Positions 14,964 through 23,631 of a stretch of DNA of 64,000 nucleotides are shown one piece after another. The stretch's first letter is position 1. The number at the start of each line of letters is the position of its first letter. The notes below the pieces were generated by a model. That model worked only from the letters and a program-made list of their open reading frames with translations, had not been told where the DNA came from and ran no database searches. The position numbers and the translations under genes were made by a program. This DNA is from Streptomyces cellostaticus (lineage in GTDB: Bacteria; Actinomycetota; Actinomycetes; Streptomycetales; Streptomycetaceae): NCBI RefSeq assembly GCF_001513965.1, contig NZ_KQ948030.1, forward strand, positions 124,001 through 188,000, written 5' to 3'.

Positions 14964-17888
14964 TCAGTAGGCCGGCAGCGTGCGCGGGCCGAGGTCGCCG
15001 CGGGCGGGCGGCGGCGCGAGCCGCAGGGTGGCACCGAGGACGCTCACGCCCTGCTGGGCGACGACGACCGGCTCCAGGGTGACGGCGACGACCTCGGGGT
15101 GGTCGTCCACCAGCCGGGACACGCGCAGCAGCAGCTCCTCCAGCGCGGGCGTGTCCACCGGCGTGGAGCCGCGCCAGCCGAACAGCAGCGGTGCCGTCCG
15201 GATGGAGCGCACCAGCGAGGTCGCCTCCCGGTCGGTGACCGGGACCAGCCGGTGCGCCATGTCACCGAGCAACTGCGAGGCGGCCCCGGCGAGACCGAAG
15301 GACAGCACGGCCCCGGCAGCCGGGTCGATCACGGCACGTACGACGGTGTCGACTCCCCGCGGTGCCATCGCCTGCACCACCGGCCGCAGCTCCTCGGGCT
15401 TCCCGAACAACTCGGCCAACTCGGCGTAGGACCTGCGCAGTTGCTCCTCGTCCGCGAGGTCCAGCCGTACCCCGCCCAGGTCGGCGCGGTGCCGCAGGTG
15501 CGGGGCGGTGGCTTTCAGGGCCACGGGGTAGCCGAGGGCGCGGGCGGCCTCGGCGGCGGCGTCCGGGGTGCGTGCGGGCAGCGCCCGGCGCACCTGGATG
15601 CCGTACTTCCCGAGCAGCTCACAGGTCTCCGCCTGCCCGACCGTGAGCCCCTGCCCACGCTCCAGCAGCCCTCCGATCAGCTCGGCGGCCCCCTTCTCGT
15701 CGATGTCGTCGTACTCCGGCACCTTGCCCGGATGCATGGCCTCCCGCCGCCACTGCCCGTACTTCACGGCTTCGGCGAGGGCGCGGACGGCGCGCTCGGC
15801 GGCGGGGTAGGCGGGGATGAGGCGGGAGTCGGCACCTTCAGGGGCGCGCCTCTCAAGGCTCTCGGCAGGGGCTGCTACCACGGCGGTCAGCCGCTCCGCC
15901 CCCGCGGTGGGCAGCCGTTGCGCAGGGCGATGGGGGTCCCCCCGCTCGAGCGAAGCCGAGAGTGGGGGAGGGTGGGCACCGCCGCCGGCGCCGGGTGCCT
16001 TCGCAACGGCCTGTGGTGCAGTACTCGCCGCAGCCGACAACGCTTCAGCAAGCCCCCCAAGCTCCACGTGCACCACCAGCACCGGCTTCCCAGGCACCCC
16101 CGCCGCAGCCGACCGAAGCGCCTCCGCCAGCTCCGCATCCCCCGGCGACCCCTCCCCGATCGCCGGAATCGCCGTGACAACCACCGCATCACACGTCACG
16201 TCCGCCAGCGCCCGCGACAACGCCCGATGGAAGTCCCCCGCCGTCGCCCCCGTCGTCAGGTCCAGCGGACGCGAGGGCCGCAGCCCCTCAGCGAGGCACC
16301 GGTCGTACGTCAGTACCCCCAGCGACTCGGAGTTCCCGAGGATCGCCACGCGCGGCCCCGCGGGCAGCGGCTGCCGGGCGAGCAGCAGGCCCGCGTCGAC
16401 CAGCTCGGTGATCGTGTCCACCCGGATCACCCCGGCCTGCCGCAGCAGCACGGAGACGGTCGCGTGCGGCAGCCGTGTCGCCCGTACCGCGTGTCCCTGC
16501 GGCGCGGAACCGACTCCCTGCACCACCACCAGCGGCTTCGCCGCCGCCGTGCGCCGGGCGAGGCGGTTGAACTTGCGCGGGTTGCCGATGGACTCCAGGT
16601 ACATCAGGACGACGTCGGTCTCCGGATCGTCGTACCAGTACTGGAGGACGTCGTTGCCGGAGACGTCGGCCCGGTTCCCGGCGGACACGAAGGTGGACAC
16701 GCCGGTGACCCCGGTGACCCCGCCCCCGCGCCGGTGCAGCCGGGACAGCAGCGCGATGCCGATGGCCCCGGACTGCGCGAACAGCCCGATGCGGCCGGGG
16801 CGCGGCATCTCGGGGGCCAGCGAGGCGTTCAGGCGGACGTCGGGCGCGGTGTTGATGACACCGAAGGCGTTCGGGCCGATGATCCGCATGCCGTACGCGC
16901 GCGCGTGCCGGACGAGGGCCCGCTGCCGCTCCCGCCCCTCGGGCCCGCTCTCGGCGTACCCGGCGGCGAGCACGACCAGGCCCTGGACCCCGTGCTCGCC
17001 GCACTCGGAGACCACCGCGGGCACATGCTCGGCCGGTACGGCGACGACGGCGAGGTCCACCGGTCCCTCGATGTCCCGCACCGAGCGGTACGCGGGCACC
17101 CCGTCGACCTCCTTGAGGTCCTCGGGGAAGGCCTGGTTCACGGCGTGCAGGCTGCCGGAGTAGCCGGCGTCCCGGAGGTTGCCGAGGATGCTGCGCCCCA
17201 CCCCGCCGGGAGCGCGGCCGACGCCCACGACCGCGACGGAGCCCGGAGCCAGCAGCCGCCGTACCGAACGGGCCTCGGCGCGCTGCTCCCGGGCGCGCTG
17301 CACGGCGAGGGAACGGTCGGTGGGTTCGAGGTCGAACTCCAGGCGTACGACGCCGTCCTCGAAGCTGCGCTTCTGGGTGTACCCGGCGTCCGTGAACACC
17401 TTGATCATCTTGGTGTTGGCGGGCAGCACCTCGGCGGCGAAGCGGCGGATGCCGCGCTCGCGGGCGACGGCCGCGATGTGCTCCAGGAGGGCGGAGGCGA
17501 CCCCGCGGCCCTGGTGGGCGTCCTGGACGAGGAAGGCGACCTCGGCCTCGTCGGCGGGCGCGGAGGCGGGCAGGCCGTCGGCGCCGATGCGGTCATAGCG
17601 TACGGTGGCGATGAACTCGCCGCCGATGGTGGCCGCGAGTCCCACCCGGTCCACAAAGTCGTGGTGCGTGAAGCGGTGGACGTCCTTGGCGGACAGTCGT
17701 GGGTACGGCGCGAAGAAGCGGTAGTACTTCGACTCGTCCGAGACCTGCTCGTAGAAGCTGACCAGGCGGTCGGCGTCATCAACGGTGATGGGCCGGATGC
17801 GCGCGGTACCCCCGTCGCGCAGCACCACGTCCGCCTCCCAGTGGGCGGGGTACTCGTGCCGGTCCTGCCGGTCCGCCGGGCTCTGCAT
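14964..17888 (-). CDS. Bifunctional GNAT acetyltransferase / NDP-forming acyl-CoA synthetase (Pat-like)
   Basis: 974-aa fusion. N-terminal GNAT N-acetyltransferase (about 30-190; acetyl-CoA loop HQGRGVASALLEH). Then a CoA-binding Rossmann domain (about 210-310; GVGRAPGGVGRSILGNLRDAGY), succinyl-CoA-ligase-like domains (about 335-600) and an ATP-grasp domain (about 740-965; YGIQVRRALPA...GYPVALKATAPHLRHRADLGGVRL). Related proteins (Pat/PatA/PatZ) acetylate lysines of acetyl-CoA synthetase and other enzymes; the synthetase part is often only regulatory. The linker at about 635-690 is unusual: part of it is encoded by a dispersed Streptomyces repeat (15931-15987). Start ATG 17888; an upstream TTG at 17918 lacks support. 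Confidence 0.88.
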   Translation of the reverse strand: MQSPADRQDRHEYPAHWEADVVLRDGGTARIRPITVDDADRLVSFYEQVSDESKYYRFFAPYPRLSAKDVHRFTHHDFVDRVGLAATIGGEFIATVRYDRIGADGLPASAPADEAEVAFLVQDAHQGRGVASALLEHIAAVARERGIRRFAAEVLPANTKMIKVFTDAGYTQKRSFEDGVVRLEFDLEPTDRSLAVQRAREQRAEARSVRRLLAPGSVAVVGVGRAPGGVGRSILGNLRDAGYSGSLHAVNQAFPEDLKEVDGVPAYRSVRDIEGPVDLAVVAVPAEHVPAVVSECGEHGVQGLVVLAAGYAESGPEGRERQRALVRHARAYGMRIIGPNAFGVINTAPDVRLNASLAPEMPRPGRIGLFAQSGAIGIALLSRLHRRGGGVTGVTGVSTFVSAGNRADVSGNDVLQYWYDDPETDVVLMYLESIGNPRKFNRLARRTAAAKPLVVVQGVGSAPQGHAVRATRLPHATVSVLLRQAGVIRVDTITELVDAGLLLARQPLPAGPRVAILGNSESLGVLTYDRCLAEGLRPSRPLDLTTGATAGDFHRALSRALADVTCDAVVVTAIPAIGEGSPGDAELAEALRSAAAGVPGKPVLVVHVELGGLAEALSAAASTAPQAVAKAPGAGGGAHPPPLSASLERGDPHRPAQRLPTAGAERLTAVVAAPAESLERRAPEGADSRLIPAYPAAERAVRALAEAVKYGQWRREAMHPGKVPEYDDIDEKGAAELIGGLLERGQGLTVGQAETCELLGKYGIQVRRALPARTPDAAAEAARALGYPVALKATAPHLRHRADLGGVRLDLADEEQLRRSYAELAELFGKPEELRPVVQAMAPRGVDTVVRAVIDPAAGAVLSFGLAGAASQLLGDMAHRLVPVTDREATSLVRSIRTAPLLFGWRGSTPVDTPALEELLLRVSRLVDDHPEVVAVTLEPVVVAQQGVSVLGATLRLAPPPARGDLGPRTLPAY
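15931..15987. repeat. Dispersed Streptomyces palindromic repeat inside the Pat-like gene
   Basis: The segment GGGGGTCCCCCCGCTCGAGC followed by GAAGCCGAGAGTGGGGGA, with outer arms TCCCCCC/TGGGGGA, is an element I recognise as repeated in many Streptomyces genomes, usually between genes. Here it is in frame and encodes PPLSASLERGDPHRP in the linker ahead of the ATP-grasp half. Confidence 0.65.
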
Positions 17889-18026
17889 GGGCCCCAGAGT
17901 ACGGCTCGCGTCCGACAACGGCGCGAGGCAGTCTGTGGAGGACGAAAACCCGGACCGAGGCCGCGGTCCGACGACACACCGGAGCGGGACGAAGGACCGC
18001 TCCGGGCATGCTTCACAATATGGGAA

Positions 18027-18042
18027 ACTGGTCTAGACAACC
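18027..18042. promoter_or_regulatory. DasR-responsive element (dre) upstream of ptsH
   Basis: ACTGGTCTAGACAACC matches the DasR consensus (ACTGGTCTAGACCACT) closely, with the central GGTCTAGAC intact. It lies 25 bases before the HPr start. DasR control of the PTS genes by glucosamine-6-phosphate is established for S. coelicolor. Confidence 0.9.
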
Positions 18043-18067
18043 CTGAGAAACTGAAGGGCAGCAACAC

Positions 18068-18349
18068 ATGGCTGAGCGCCGCGTCAACGTCGGCTGGGCC
18101 GAGGGCCTCCACGCCCGCCCCGCTTCCATCTTCGTCCGGGCCGCCACGGCCGCAGGTATCCCGGTGACGATCGCCAAGGCCGACGGCAACCCCGTCAACG
18201 CGGCCTCCATGCTGGCTGTCCTGGGCCTGGGCGCCCAGGGCGGCGAGGAGATCGTCCTCGCCTCCGACGCCGAGGGTGCGGACGCCGCCCTGGACCGTCT
18301 GGCCAAGCTGGTCGCCGAGGGCCTCGAGGAGCTGCCCGAGACGGTCTGA
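18068..18349 (+). CDS. ptsH: Phosphocarrier protein HPr
   Basis: Small phosphotransferase-system protein, 93 aa, which passes phosphate from enzyme I to the sugar-specific EIIA proteins. The active-site histidine is His15 in GLHARPAS. The regulatory Ser46 region reads NAASMLAVL, as in other HPr proteins. ATG 18068 with GAAGGG upstream. A DasR site sits just upstream, linking expression to N-acetylglucosamine use, and an intrinsic terminator follows directly, so it is monocistronic. Confidence 0.96.
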   Translation: MAERRVNVGWAEGLHARPASIFVRAATAAGIPVTIAKADGNPVNAASMLAVLGLGAQGGEEIVLASDAEGADAALDRLAKLVAEGLEELPETV

Positions 18350-18360
18350 TCCGTACCGGG

Positions 18361-18402
18361 AAGCCGCGTCATCCGGAAAGGGTGACGCGGCTTTCGCGTT
18401 TT
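18361..18402 (+). terminator. Intrinsic terminator after ptsH
   Basis: Stem AAGCCGCGTCA (18361-18371) / TGACGCGGCTT (18383-18393), followed by TCGCGTTTT. Confidence 0.85.
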
Positions 18403-18532
18403 CGACACCGGGCCGGGCGGGTTTATCGCAGGCACACGAAAGGCACGCGACCGCGAATTCGCGGCGCGCCGGGAAAAGGCCAGCAGAAATGCACGCCCAC
18501 CGAATATCACCTCTTTGTATACGGCGCCCGTG

Positions 18533-19228
18533 TTAATGCCGCAGGCTCGACATGTTTACGGCATGTTGCGAGTTCCTCACACGCTCCGCCCGGTCGCCGC
18601 CCGAGGTGAACCGCAACCGGTGCGCGGCCGTCGCACGCTCGGCGTGATGCGCCGTGATCGCCCGCGCGCGCTCGCCGTCGCCGCGCGCCACCGCGTCCAC
18701 GATCGCGCCGTGCTCCGCCCAGGAATCCACGGGGCTCACCGGGGCCTCCACCGCGTACATCCAGGCGATCTTGTGCCGCAGCTGGGTGAGCATCGAGGTC
18801 AGCGAGTGGCTGCCGGAGGCCTGCGCGAGCGTCTCGTGGAACCAGCCGCCCAGAGAGCGCAGATCCTCGCTGCTGCCCCGCCTGGCCCGCTCCTGGCCGA
18901 GCCGCACCAGACCGCGCAGCACCTTCAGATGGGCCTCGGTGCGCCGCTGGGCGGCCCGGGAGGCGCCGAGAGGCTCCAGGAGCGTGCGCATGTCCAGCAA
19001 GTCCGCGGCCTCCTGCTCGGTCGGCTCGGCCACGCAGGCGCCCGCGTGCCGCCGGGTCACCACGAAGCCCTCCGCCTCCAGGGTGCGCAGGGCCTCACGG
19101 ACGGGGACGCGCGAGACGCCGTAGCGGCGGGCCAGGACTTCCTCGGTGAGGCGGCTGCCGCGCTCGTAGACACCGGCGACGATGTCGTCCCGGATCGCCG
19201 TGCATACCGAGTGCGCCGGAATACGCAT
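18533..19228 (-). CDS. GntR-family regulator (FadR/FCD type)
   Basis: 231-aa transcription factor: N-terminal winged helix-turn-helix (LTEEVLARRYGVSRVPVREALRTLEAEGFV, about 27-56, given here as the span) and a C-terminal all-helical FCD ligand-binding domain with the metal-binding pattern (DLLDMRTLLEPLGA, HETL, H...HH). ATG 19228 is preceded by GGAGG. Ligand and targets unknown. It is convergent with ptsH, and its terminator region (18403-18532) is comparatively A/T-rich without a clear hairpin. Its own operator was not recognised. Confidence 0.88.
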   Translation of the reverse strand: MRIPAHSVCTAIRDDIVAGVYERGSRLTEEVLARRYGVSRVPVREALRTLEAEGFVVTRRHAGACVAEPTEQEAADLLDMRTLLEPLGASRAAQRRTEAHLKVLRGLVRLGQERARRGSSEDLRSLGGWFHETLAQASGSHSLTSMLTQLRHKIAWMYAVEAPVSPVDSWAEHGAIVDAVARGDGERARAITAHHAERATAAHRLRFTSGGDRAERVRNSQHAVNMSSLRH

Positions 19229-19378
19229 GACCGACCTCCGCTTTAATCCCCGTGAAACGTCGACGATGGACGTGTGTTCCGTGACTCTATTGCAATGAGC
19301 CGGAATTTCCGACGGCAGGCCGGAATCCAGGGATATTTTTTGGACAGCGGGTACGGCGGACGCGGTGACAAACGGCGA

Positions 19379-19404
19379 AAGCCCCGGCGCGTGAGCCGGG
19401 GCTT
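19379..19404 (-). terminator. Intrinsic terminator after the M23 peptidase gene
   Basis: Stem AAGCCCCGGC / GCCGGGGCTT (19379-19388 and 19395-19404) followed on the minus strand by TCGCCGTTTG. Confidence 0.8.
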
Positions 19405-19426
19405 CGGGATGCCGTGTGCGCGGTCG

Positions 19427-20182
19427 TCAGACGTTCACGCCGTGCCCGCGGAGGTAGGCGACGGGGTCGACGTCCGAGCCGTACTCGGGGGTCGTACGGG
19501 CCTCGAAGTGCAGATGCGGTCCGGTGACGTTGCCGGTCGCGCCGGACAGGCCGATCTGCTGGCCCGGGGTGACCTTCTGGCCCACGGTGACGCCGATGGA
19601 CGACAGGTGGCCGTACTGGGTGTACATGCCGTCGGCCATCCGGATCACTATCTGGTTGCCGTACGCCCCGCCCCAGCCGGTGGAGACGACGGTGCCGGAG
19701 CCGACCGCGTGGACGGACGTGCCGCTGGCCGCGTGGAAGTCGATGCCGGTGTGGGAGCCGGAGGACCACAGGGAGCCACCGGTCTTGTAGCCCGTGGAGA
19801 CGTACGAGTTCGCGATCGGGGCGACGAAGGCGTTCAGGCGCTTGCGCTCGGCCTCGCGGGCGGCGCGCGCGCGGACCTCACGGTCCTTCCTGGCCTTCTC
19901 GGCGGCCGCCTTGGCCGCAGCCACCTCGGCCGCCTTCTGCTCGGCGGCCTCCGTCTGGGCGGTGGCCTGCTCGTCGATCTGCTCGGCGAGCGTGTCGCTC
20001 ACGGTGATGACCGGGGTGAGGCCGGTCTGCTCGGCGGAGTTCTCCGCGGCGAGCGCCGGGGTGACCGCGAGGGTACCGATGACACCGGTGCCGGTGAGGG
20101 CCGCGATACCGGCCGCCTGAGCGGTGGTGCGCTTGGCCCGGCCGGGCTTGCGGTGCTTCCCGGTGGCGCACATGAACGCCAT
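19427..20182 (-). CDS. Secreted M23-family cell-wall peptidase
   Basis: Putative peptidoglycan endopeptidase, 251 aa. N-terminal signal peptide (basic KHRKPGRAKR, hydrophobic core, cleavage near TPALAA, about 46). Then a coiled-coil-like Ala/Glu/Lys-rich helix (about 65-120) and a LytM/M23 domain (about 120-248). Zinc ligands are visible: HTGIDF (H and D) and the terminal GPHLHFEAR. ATG 20182 chosen; the second ATG at 20173 is possible. It sits behind a c-di-AMP riboswitch, the established control for such hydrolases in actinobacteria, so expression should fall when c-di-AMP is high. Confidence 0.92.
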   Translation of the reverse strand: MAFMCATGKHRKPGRAKRTTAQAAGIAALTGTGVIGTLAVTPALAAENSAEQTGLTPVITVSDTLAEQIDEQATAQTEAAEQKAAEVAAAKAAAEKARKDREVRARAAREAERKRLNAFVAPIANSYVSTGYKTGGSLWSSGSHTGIDFHAASGTSVHAVGSGTVVSTGWGGAYGNQIVIRMADGMYTQYGHLSSIGVTVGQKVTPGQQIGLSGATGNVTGPHLHFEARTTPEYGSDVDPVAYLRGHGVNV

Positions 20183-20204
20183 GAAGTGGCTGGTCCTTTC
20201 CTTC

Positions 20205-20360
20205 CCTCTCGCCTACCGGGTTAGCTGACGGGTTCGGAGCAGGAAGGTCTCCTACGGACCCCCTCGCTCGCGCGCGGGCGTCCGATTCACCCCAGGGACT
20301 GCGGTTGGGTCCCCGGCTCCCCTGGCTCGCGCCGTACGGGGACTCGGCGATGACTGTCCG
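20205..20360 (-). ncRNA. c-di-AMP riboswitch (ydaO/yuaA type) in the M23 peptidase leader
   Basis: Reading the minus strand, the leader contains the conserved ydaO blocks in order: CGCCGAGTCCCCG, GGGGAGCCGGGGACCCAACC, TGGGGTGAATCGGAC, GTAGGAGACCTTCC, then CTCCGAACCCGTCAGCTAAC and CCGGTAGGCG. They end about 25 bases before the start codon region. Boundaries are approximate. Upstream at 20411-20446 is a further hairpin (GCCCGG...CCGGGC) with a T-rich flank on the + strand. Confidence 0.9.
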
Positions 20361-20522
20361 GTGCCGCGGGCGCGGCGCACTGCCTGACGAACAGCCCGGA
20401 AGACGCTAAAGGGCCCGGCTTTCGATCCCCAAGCGGATCCGGGCTTTTGTAGCGCATCCCACAGGTCAGACGGGCAACCTCTGCCCCAATTCGGACATCT
20501 GGAGAAGCGCGATGCACGGCAA

Positions 20523-20556
20523 GGGGCCCTGATGACCCGTCGGTCACCAGGGCCCC
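20523..20556 (-). terminator. Intrinsic terminator after the M16 pair
   Basis: 15-bp stem GGGGCCCTGATGACC / GGTCACCAGGGCCCC (one mismatch, 4-nt loop CGTC), 25 bases beyond the stop of the M16 gene at 20582. Confidence 0.8.
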
Positions 20557-20581
20557 GCGCGCGCGTGGCGCCGTCCGGCCG

Positions 20582-21970
20582 CTACTCGGCCGTCACGACG
20601 GTGACTTCGCCGATGCCGAGCGCCTCGACGGGCGCCTTGATCTCAGCCGCGTCACCGACGAGGACGGTCACCAGGCGGTCCACCGGGAAGGCGTTGATGG
20701 CCGCCGCGGTGGCCTCCACCGTGCCGGTGGCGGCGAGCTGCTGATACAGCGTCGCCTGGAAGTCGTCGGGCAGGTACTGCTCGACCTGGTCCGCCAGGGT
20801 GCCGGCGACGGCCGCAGCGGTCTCGTACTTCAGCGGCGCCACCCCGACCAGGTTCTGCACGGCGACGTCGCGCTCGGCGTCGGTCAGGCCTTCCGCCGCG
20901 AGCGTACGCAGCACCGCCCACAGGTCCTGCAGCGCGGGACCGGTGTTCGGGGTGTCCACGGAGCCGCTGATGGCGAGCATCGCGGCGCCCGTGCCCTCCG
21001 GGGCGGAGCGGAGGACCTGCCCGAAGGCGCGCACGCCGTAGGTGTAGCCCTTCTCCTCGCGCAGGACGCGGTCCAGGCGGGAGGTGAGGGTGCCGCCGAG
21101 GCAGTAGGTGCCGAGCACCTGGGCGGGCCACACGCGGTCGTGCCGGTCGGGTCCGATCCGGCCGATGAGCAGCTGGGTCTGAACGGCACCCGGCCGGTCG
21201 ACGATGACCACCCGGCCGGTGTCGTCGGCGGTCACCGGCGGCACGGGCCGCGGCGCGCCCGCGGTGCCGGTCCAGGCGCCCAGGGTGTCGGTGAGCAGCG
21301 CGTCCAGGTCGGTGCCGGTGAGGTCGCCGACCACCACCGCGGTGGCCGTGGCAGGCCGCACATGGCGGTCGTAGAAGGCGCGTACGGCCGCCGCGTCGAT
21401 CTTCTCGACCGTCTCCTCGGTGCCCTGGCGCGGGCGCGACATGCGCGAGCTCGCCGGGAACAGCTCCTTGGAGAGCTCCTTGGCGGCCCGGCGGGCGGGG
21501 TTGGCCAGCTCGTGCGGGATCTCGTCCAGGCGGTTGCGGACCAGCCGCTCGACCTCGCTCTCGGCGAACGCGGGCGCGCGCAGGGCGTCGGACAGCAGGA
21601 CGAGGCCCTTGGCCAGGCGGGAGGCCGGGACCTCCAGGCTGAGGCGGACGCCGGGGTGGTCGGCGTGCGCGTCGAGCGTGGCACCGGCCCGCTCCAGCTC
21701 GGCGGCGAACTCCTCCGCGGAGTGCTTGTCGGTGCCCTCGGAGAAGGCCCGCGCCATGATCGTGGCGACGCCGTCGAGGCCGGCCGGCTCGGCGTCCAGT
21801 GACGCGTCCAGCAACACCTCGACGGCGACGACCTGCTGGCCGGGGCGGTGGCAGCGCAGGACGGTCAGGCCGTTGTCCAGGGTGCCGCGGTCGGGGGCCG
21901 GGAACGCCCAGGGCCTGGCTTCGCCGGGCTGCGGCTGGGGGTGGAAGTCCATCGTGGCGAGCTCGCTCAC
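20582..21970 (-). CDS. M16-family peptidase homologue, non-catalytic subunit
   Basis: 462 aa with two M16 half-barrel domains. The zinc motif HxxEH is absent at its expected place near residue 75 (ATIMARAFSEGTDKHSAEEF), but the C-terminal R/Y substrate-binding pair is present (SRLDRVLREEKGYTYGVRA, about 300-318). This is the arrangement of the regulatory subunit in two-component M16B peptidases. GTG 21970 overlaps the stop of the upstream active subunit by 4 bases (GTGA), so the two are translationally coupled and presumably form a heterodimer. Substrates unknown; processing or degradation of small peptides is the family norm. Confidence 0.88.
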   Translation of the reverse strand: MSELATMDFHPQPQPGEARPWAFPAPDRGTLDNGLTVLRCHRPGQQVVAVEVLLDASLDAEPAGLDGVATIMARAFSEGTDKHSAEEFAAELERAGATLDAHADHPGVRLSLEVPASRLAKGLVLLSDALRAPAFAESEVERLVRNRLDEIPHELANPARRAAKELSKELFPASSRMSRPRQGTEETVEKIDAAAVRAFYDRHVRPATATAVVVGDLTGTDLDALLTDTLGAWTGTAGAPRPVPPVTADDTGRVVIVDRPGAVQTQLLIGRIGPDRHDRVWPAQVLGTYCLGGTLTSRLDRVLREEKGYTYGVRAFGQVLRSAPEGTGAAMLAISGSVDTPNTGPALQDLWAVLRTLAAEGLTDAERDVAVQNLVGVAPLKYETAAAVAGTLADQVEQYLPDDFQATLYQQLAATGTVEATAAAINAFPVDRLVTVLVGDAAEIKAPVEALGIGEVTVVTAE

Positions 21971-23361
21971 TTGGCCGTCTCCTCGTTGTCGTTACCGGCC
22001 TCTACAGTCGCTTCCTGCTCCGGGTCCTCGGGCACGTCGGCGTCCTGGACGGTCTCCGGGTGCTTCGGCTCGTAGACGAGGACCGCGCGGTTGTCGGGGC
22101 GCAGGCAGGCCTTGGCGACCTCCTGGACCTCCTCGGGGGTCACCTCCAGGACGCGCTGGACGGCGGTGAGGGCGAGCTGCGGGTCGCCGAACAGGACGGC
22201 GTACCGGCACAGTTCGTCGGCGCGGCCGGCGACTGTGCCCAGCCGGTCCAGCCACTCGCGCTCCAACTGGGCCTGGGCGCGCTCCATTTCTTCGGGCGTG
22301 GGGCCCTCCTCGGCGAACCGGGCCAGCTCCTCGTCGATCGCGGTCTCGATCACCGGCACCTCGACGTCACCGGAGGTCTTCACGTCCAGCCAGCCGAGCG
22401 AGGGCGCGCCGGACAGGCGCAGCAGGCCGAACCCGGCCGCAACGGCCGTACGGTCGCGGCGCACCAGCCGGTTGTACAGGCGGGAGGACTCGCCGCCGCC
22501 GAGGACGGTGAGGGCCAGGTCGGCCGCGTCCGCCTTGCGTGTGCCGTCGTGCGGGAGCCGGTAGGCGGCCATCAGGGCGCGCGCCGGGACCTCCTCGACG
22601 ACGACCTCGCGCAGCTGCTCGCCGATGATCTCGGGCAGGGAGCCGTCGCGGGGCTCGGGCTTGCCGTCGTGGGACGTGATCGACCCGAAGTACTTCTCGA
22701 TCCAGGCGAGGGTCTGCGCGGGATCGATGTCTCCGACGACGGACAGCACCGCGTTGTTGGGCGCGTAGTAGGTGCGGAAGAACTGGCGCGCGTCCTCCAG
22801 GGTGGCCGCGTCCAGGTCCGCCATCGAGCCGATCGGCGTGTGGTGGTAGGGGTGCCCCTCGGGGTAGACGAGGGCGGTGAGCTTCTCGAAGGAGGTGCCG
22901 TAGGGCACGTTGTCGTAGCGCTGGCGGCGCTCGTTCTTGACGACGTCCCGCTGGTTCTCCATGGACTCGTCGTCCAGGGCGGCGAGCAGCGAGCCCATGC
23001 GGTCGGCCTCCAGCCAGAGGGCGAGCTCCAGCTGGTGGGTGGGCATGGTCTCGAAGTAGTTGGTGCGCTCGAAGCTGGTGGTGCCGTTGAGCGAGCCGCC
23101 GGCGCCCTGCACCAGCTCGAAGTGACCGTTGCCCTCGACCTGCGCCGAGCCCTGGAACATCAAGTGCTCGAAAAGGTGAGCCAGGCCGGTACGTCCCTTG
23201 ACTTCGTGGCGGGAGCCGACGTCGTACCAGAGGCAGACCGCCGCCACCGGGGTCAGGTGGTCCTCGGAGAGCACCACGCGCAGACCGTTGGCCAGGCGGT
23301 GCTCGGTCGCTGTCAGGCCCCCGGAGCCTGCCTCGGCTGTGGTCGTGTGACCCATGGGCAT
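21967..23361 (-). CDS. M16-family zinc metallopeptidase, catalytic subunit
   Basis: 464 aa with intact catalytic motif: HLFEH (about 61-65) inside GRTGLAHLFEHLMFQGS, and the downstream zinc ligand Glu in ENQRDVVKNERRQRYDNVPYG (about 133-150). No signal peptide, so cytoplasmic. It precedes the inactive homologue in the same operon. ATG 23361 has GAAGGG 6 nt upstream. It diverges from parC; the 270-base intergenic region should contain both promoters. Homologous active/inactive M16 pairs beside parC occur in other Streptomyces as far as I recall. Confidence 0.92.
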   Translation of the reverse strand: MPMGHTTTAEAGSGGLTATEHRLANGLRVVLSEDHLTPVAAVCLWYDVGSRHEVKGRTGLAHLFEHLMFQGSAQVEGNGHFELVQGAGGSLNGTTSFERTNYFETMPTHQLELALWLEADRMGSLLAALDDESMENQRDVVKNERRQRYDNVPYGTSFEKLTALVYPEGHPYHHTPIGSMADLDAATLEDARQFFRTYYAPNNAVLSVVGDIDPAQTLAWIEKYFGSITSHDGKPEPRDGSLPEIIGEQLREVVVEEVPARALMAAYRLPHDGTRKADAADLALTVLGGGESSRLYNRLVRRDRTAVAAGFGLLRLSGAPSLGWLDVKTSGDVEVPVIETAIDEELARFAEEGPTPEEMERAQAQLEREWLDRLGTVAGRADELCRYAVLFGDPQLALTAVQRVLEVTPEEVQEVAKACLRPDNRAVLVYEPKHPETVQDADVPEDPEQEATVEAGNDNEETAK

Positions 23362-23631
23362 GTACGTCCCTTCGCGAGCGGAAGCGGTCTTCGAAACCGC
23401 GGTTTTCCTGCCGGTCCTGCCACTGTATGCAAAGCGTGCGAGGGCTCGGCGAAGTTCCCGCCGGACGTACGCCCACAGCGGATCGCGTAGCCTGCGTCAC
23501 GGGTGCCGCGGGACGGCCTTCCGGCACCGGTCCGGTCCGCCGGGACCGGGTCGTGGACCGGGCTGTCAGTGCCTCGGTCCACAATGGTCCGCGTCAGATC
23601 CGTCAAACGCTTCAGCAAGGAGCCGGCAGCG

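Noticed and set aside
14481..18167. A 1228-codon open frame on the + strand antisense to the Pat-like gene
   Set aside because: It mirrors a real gene in a GC-rich genome; the translation is low-complexity Gly/Val/His/Arg with no domain, while the minus strand encodes recognisable domains.
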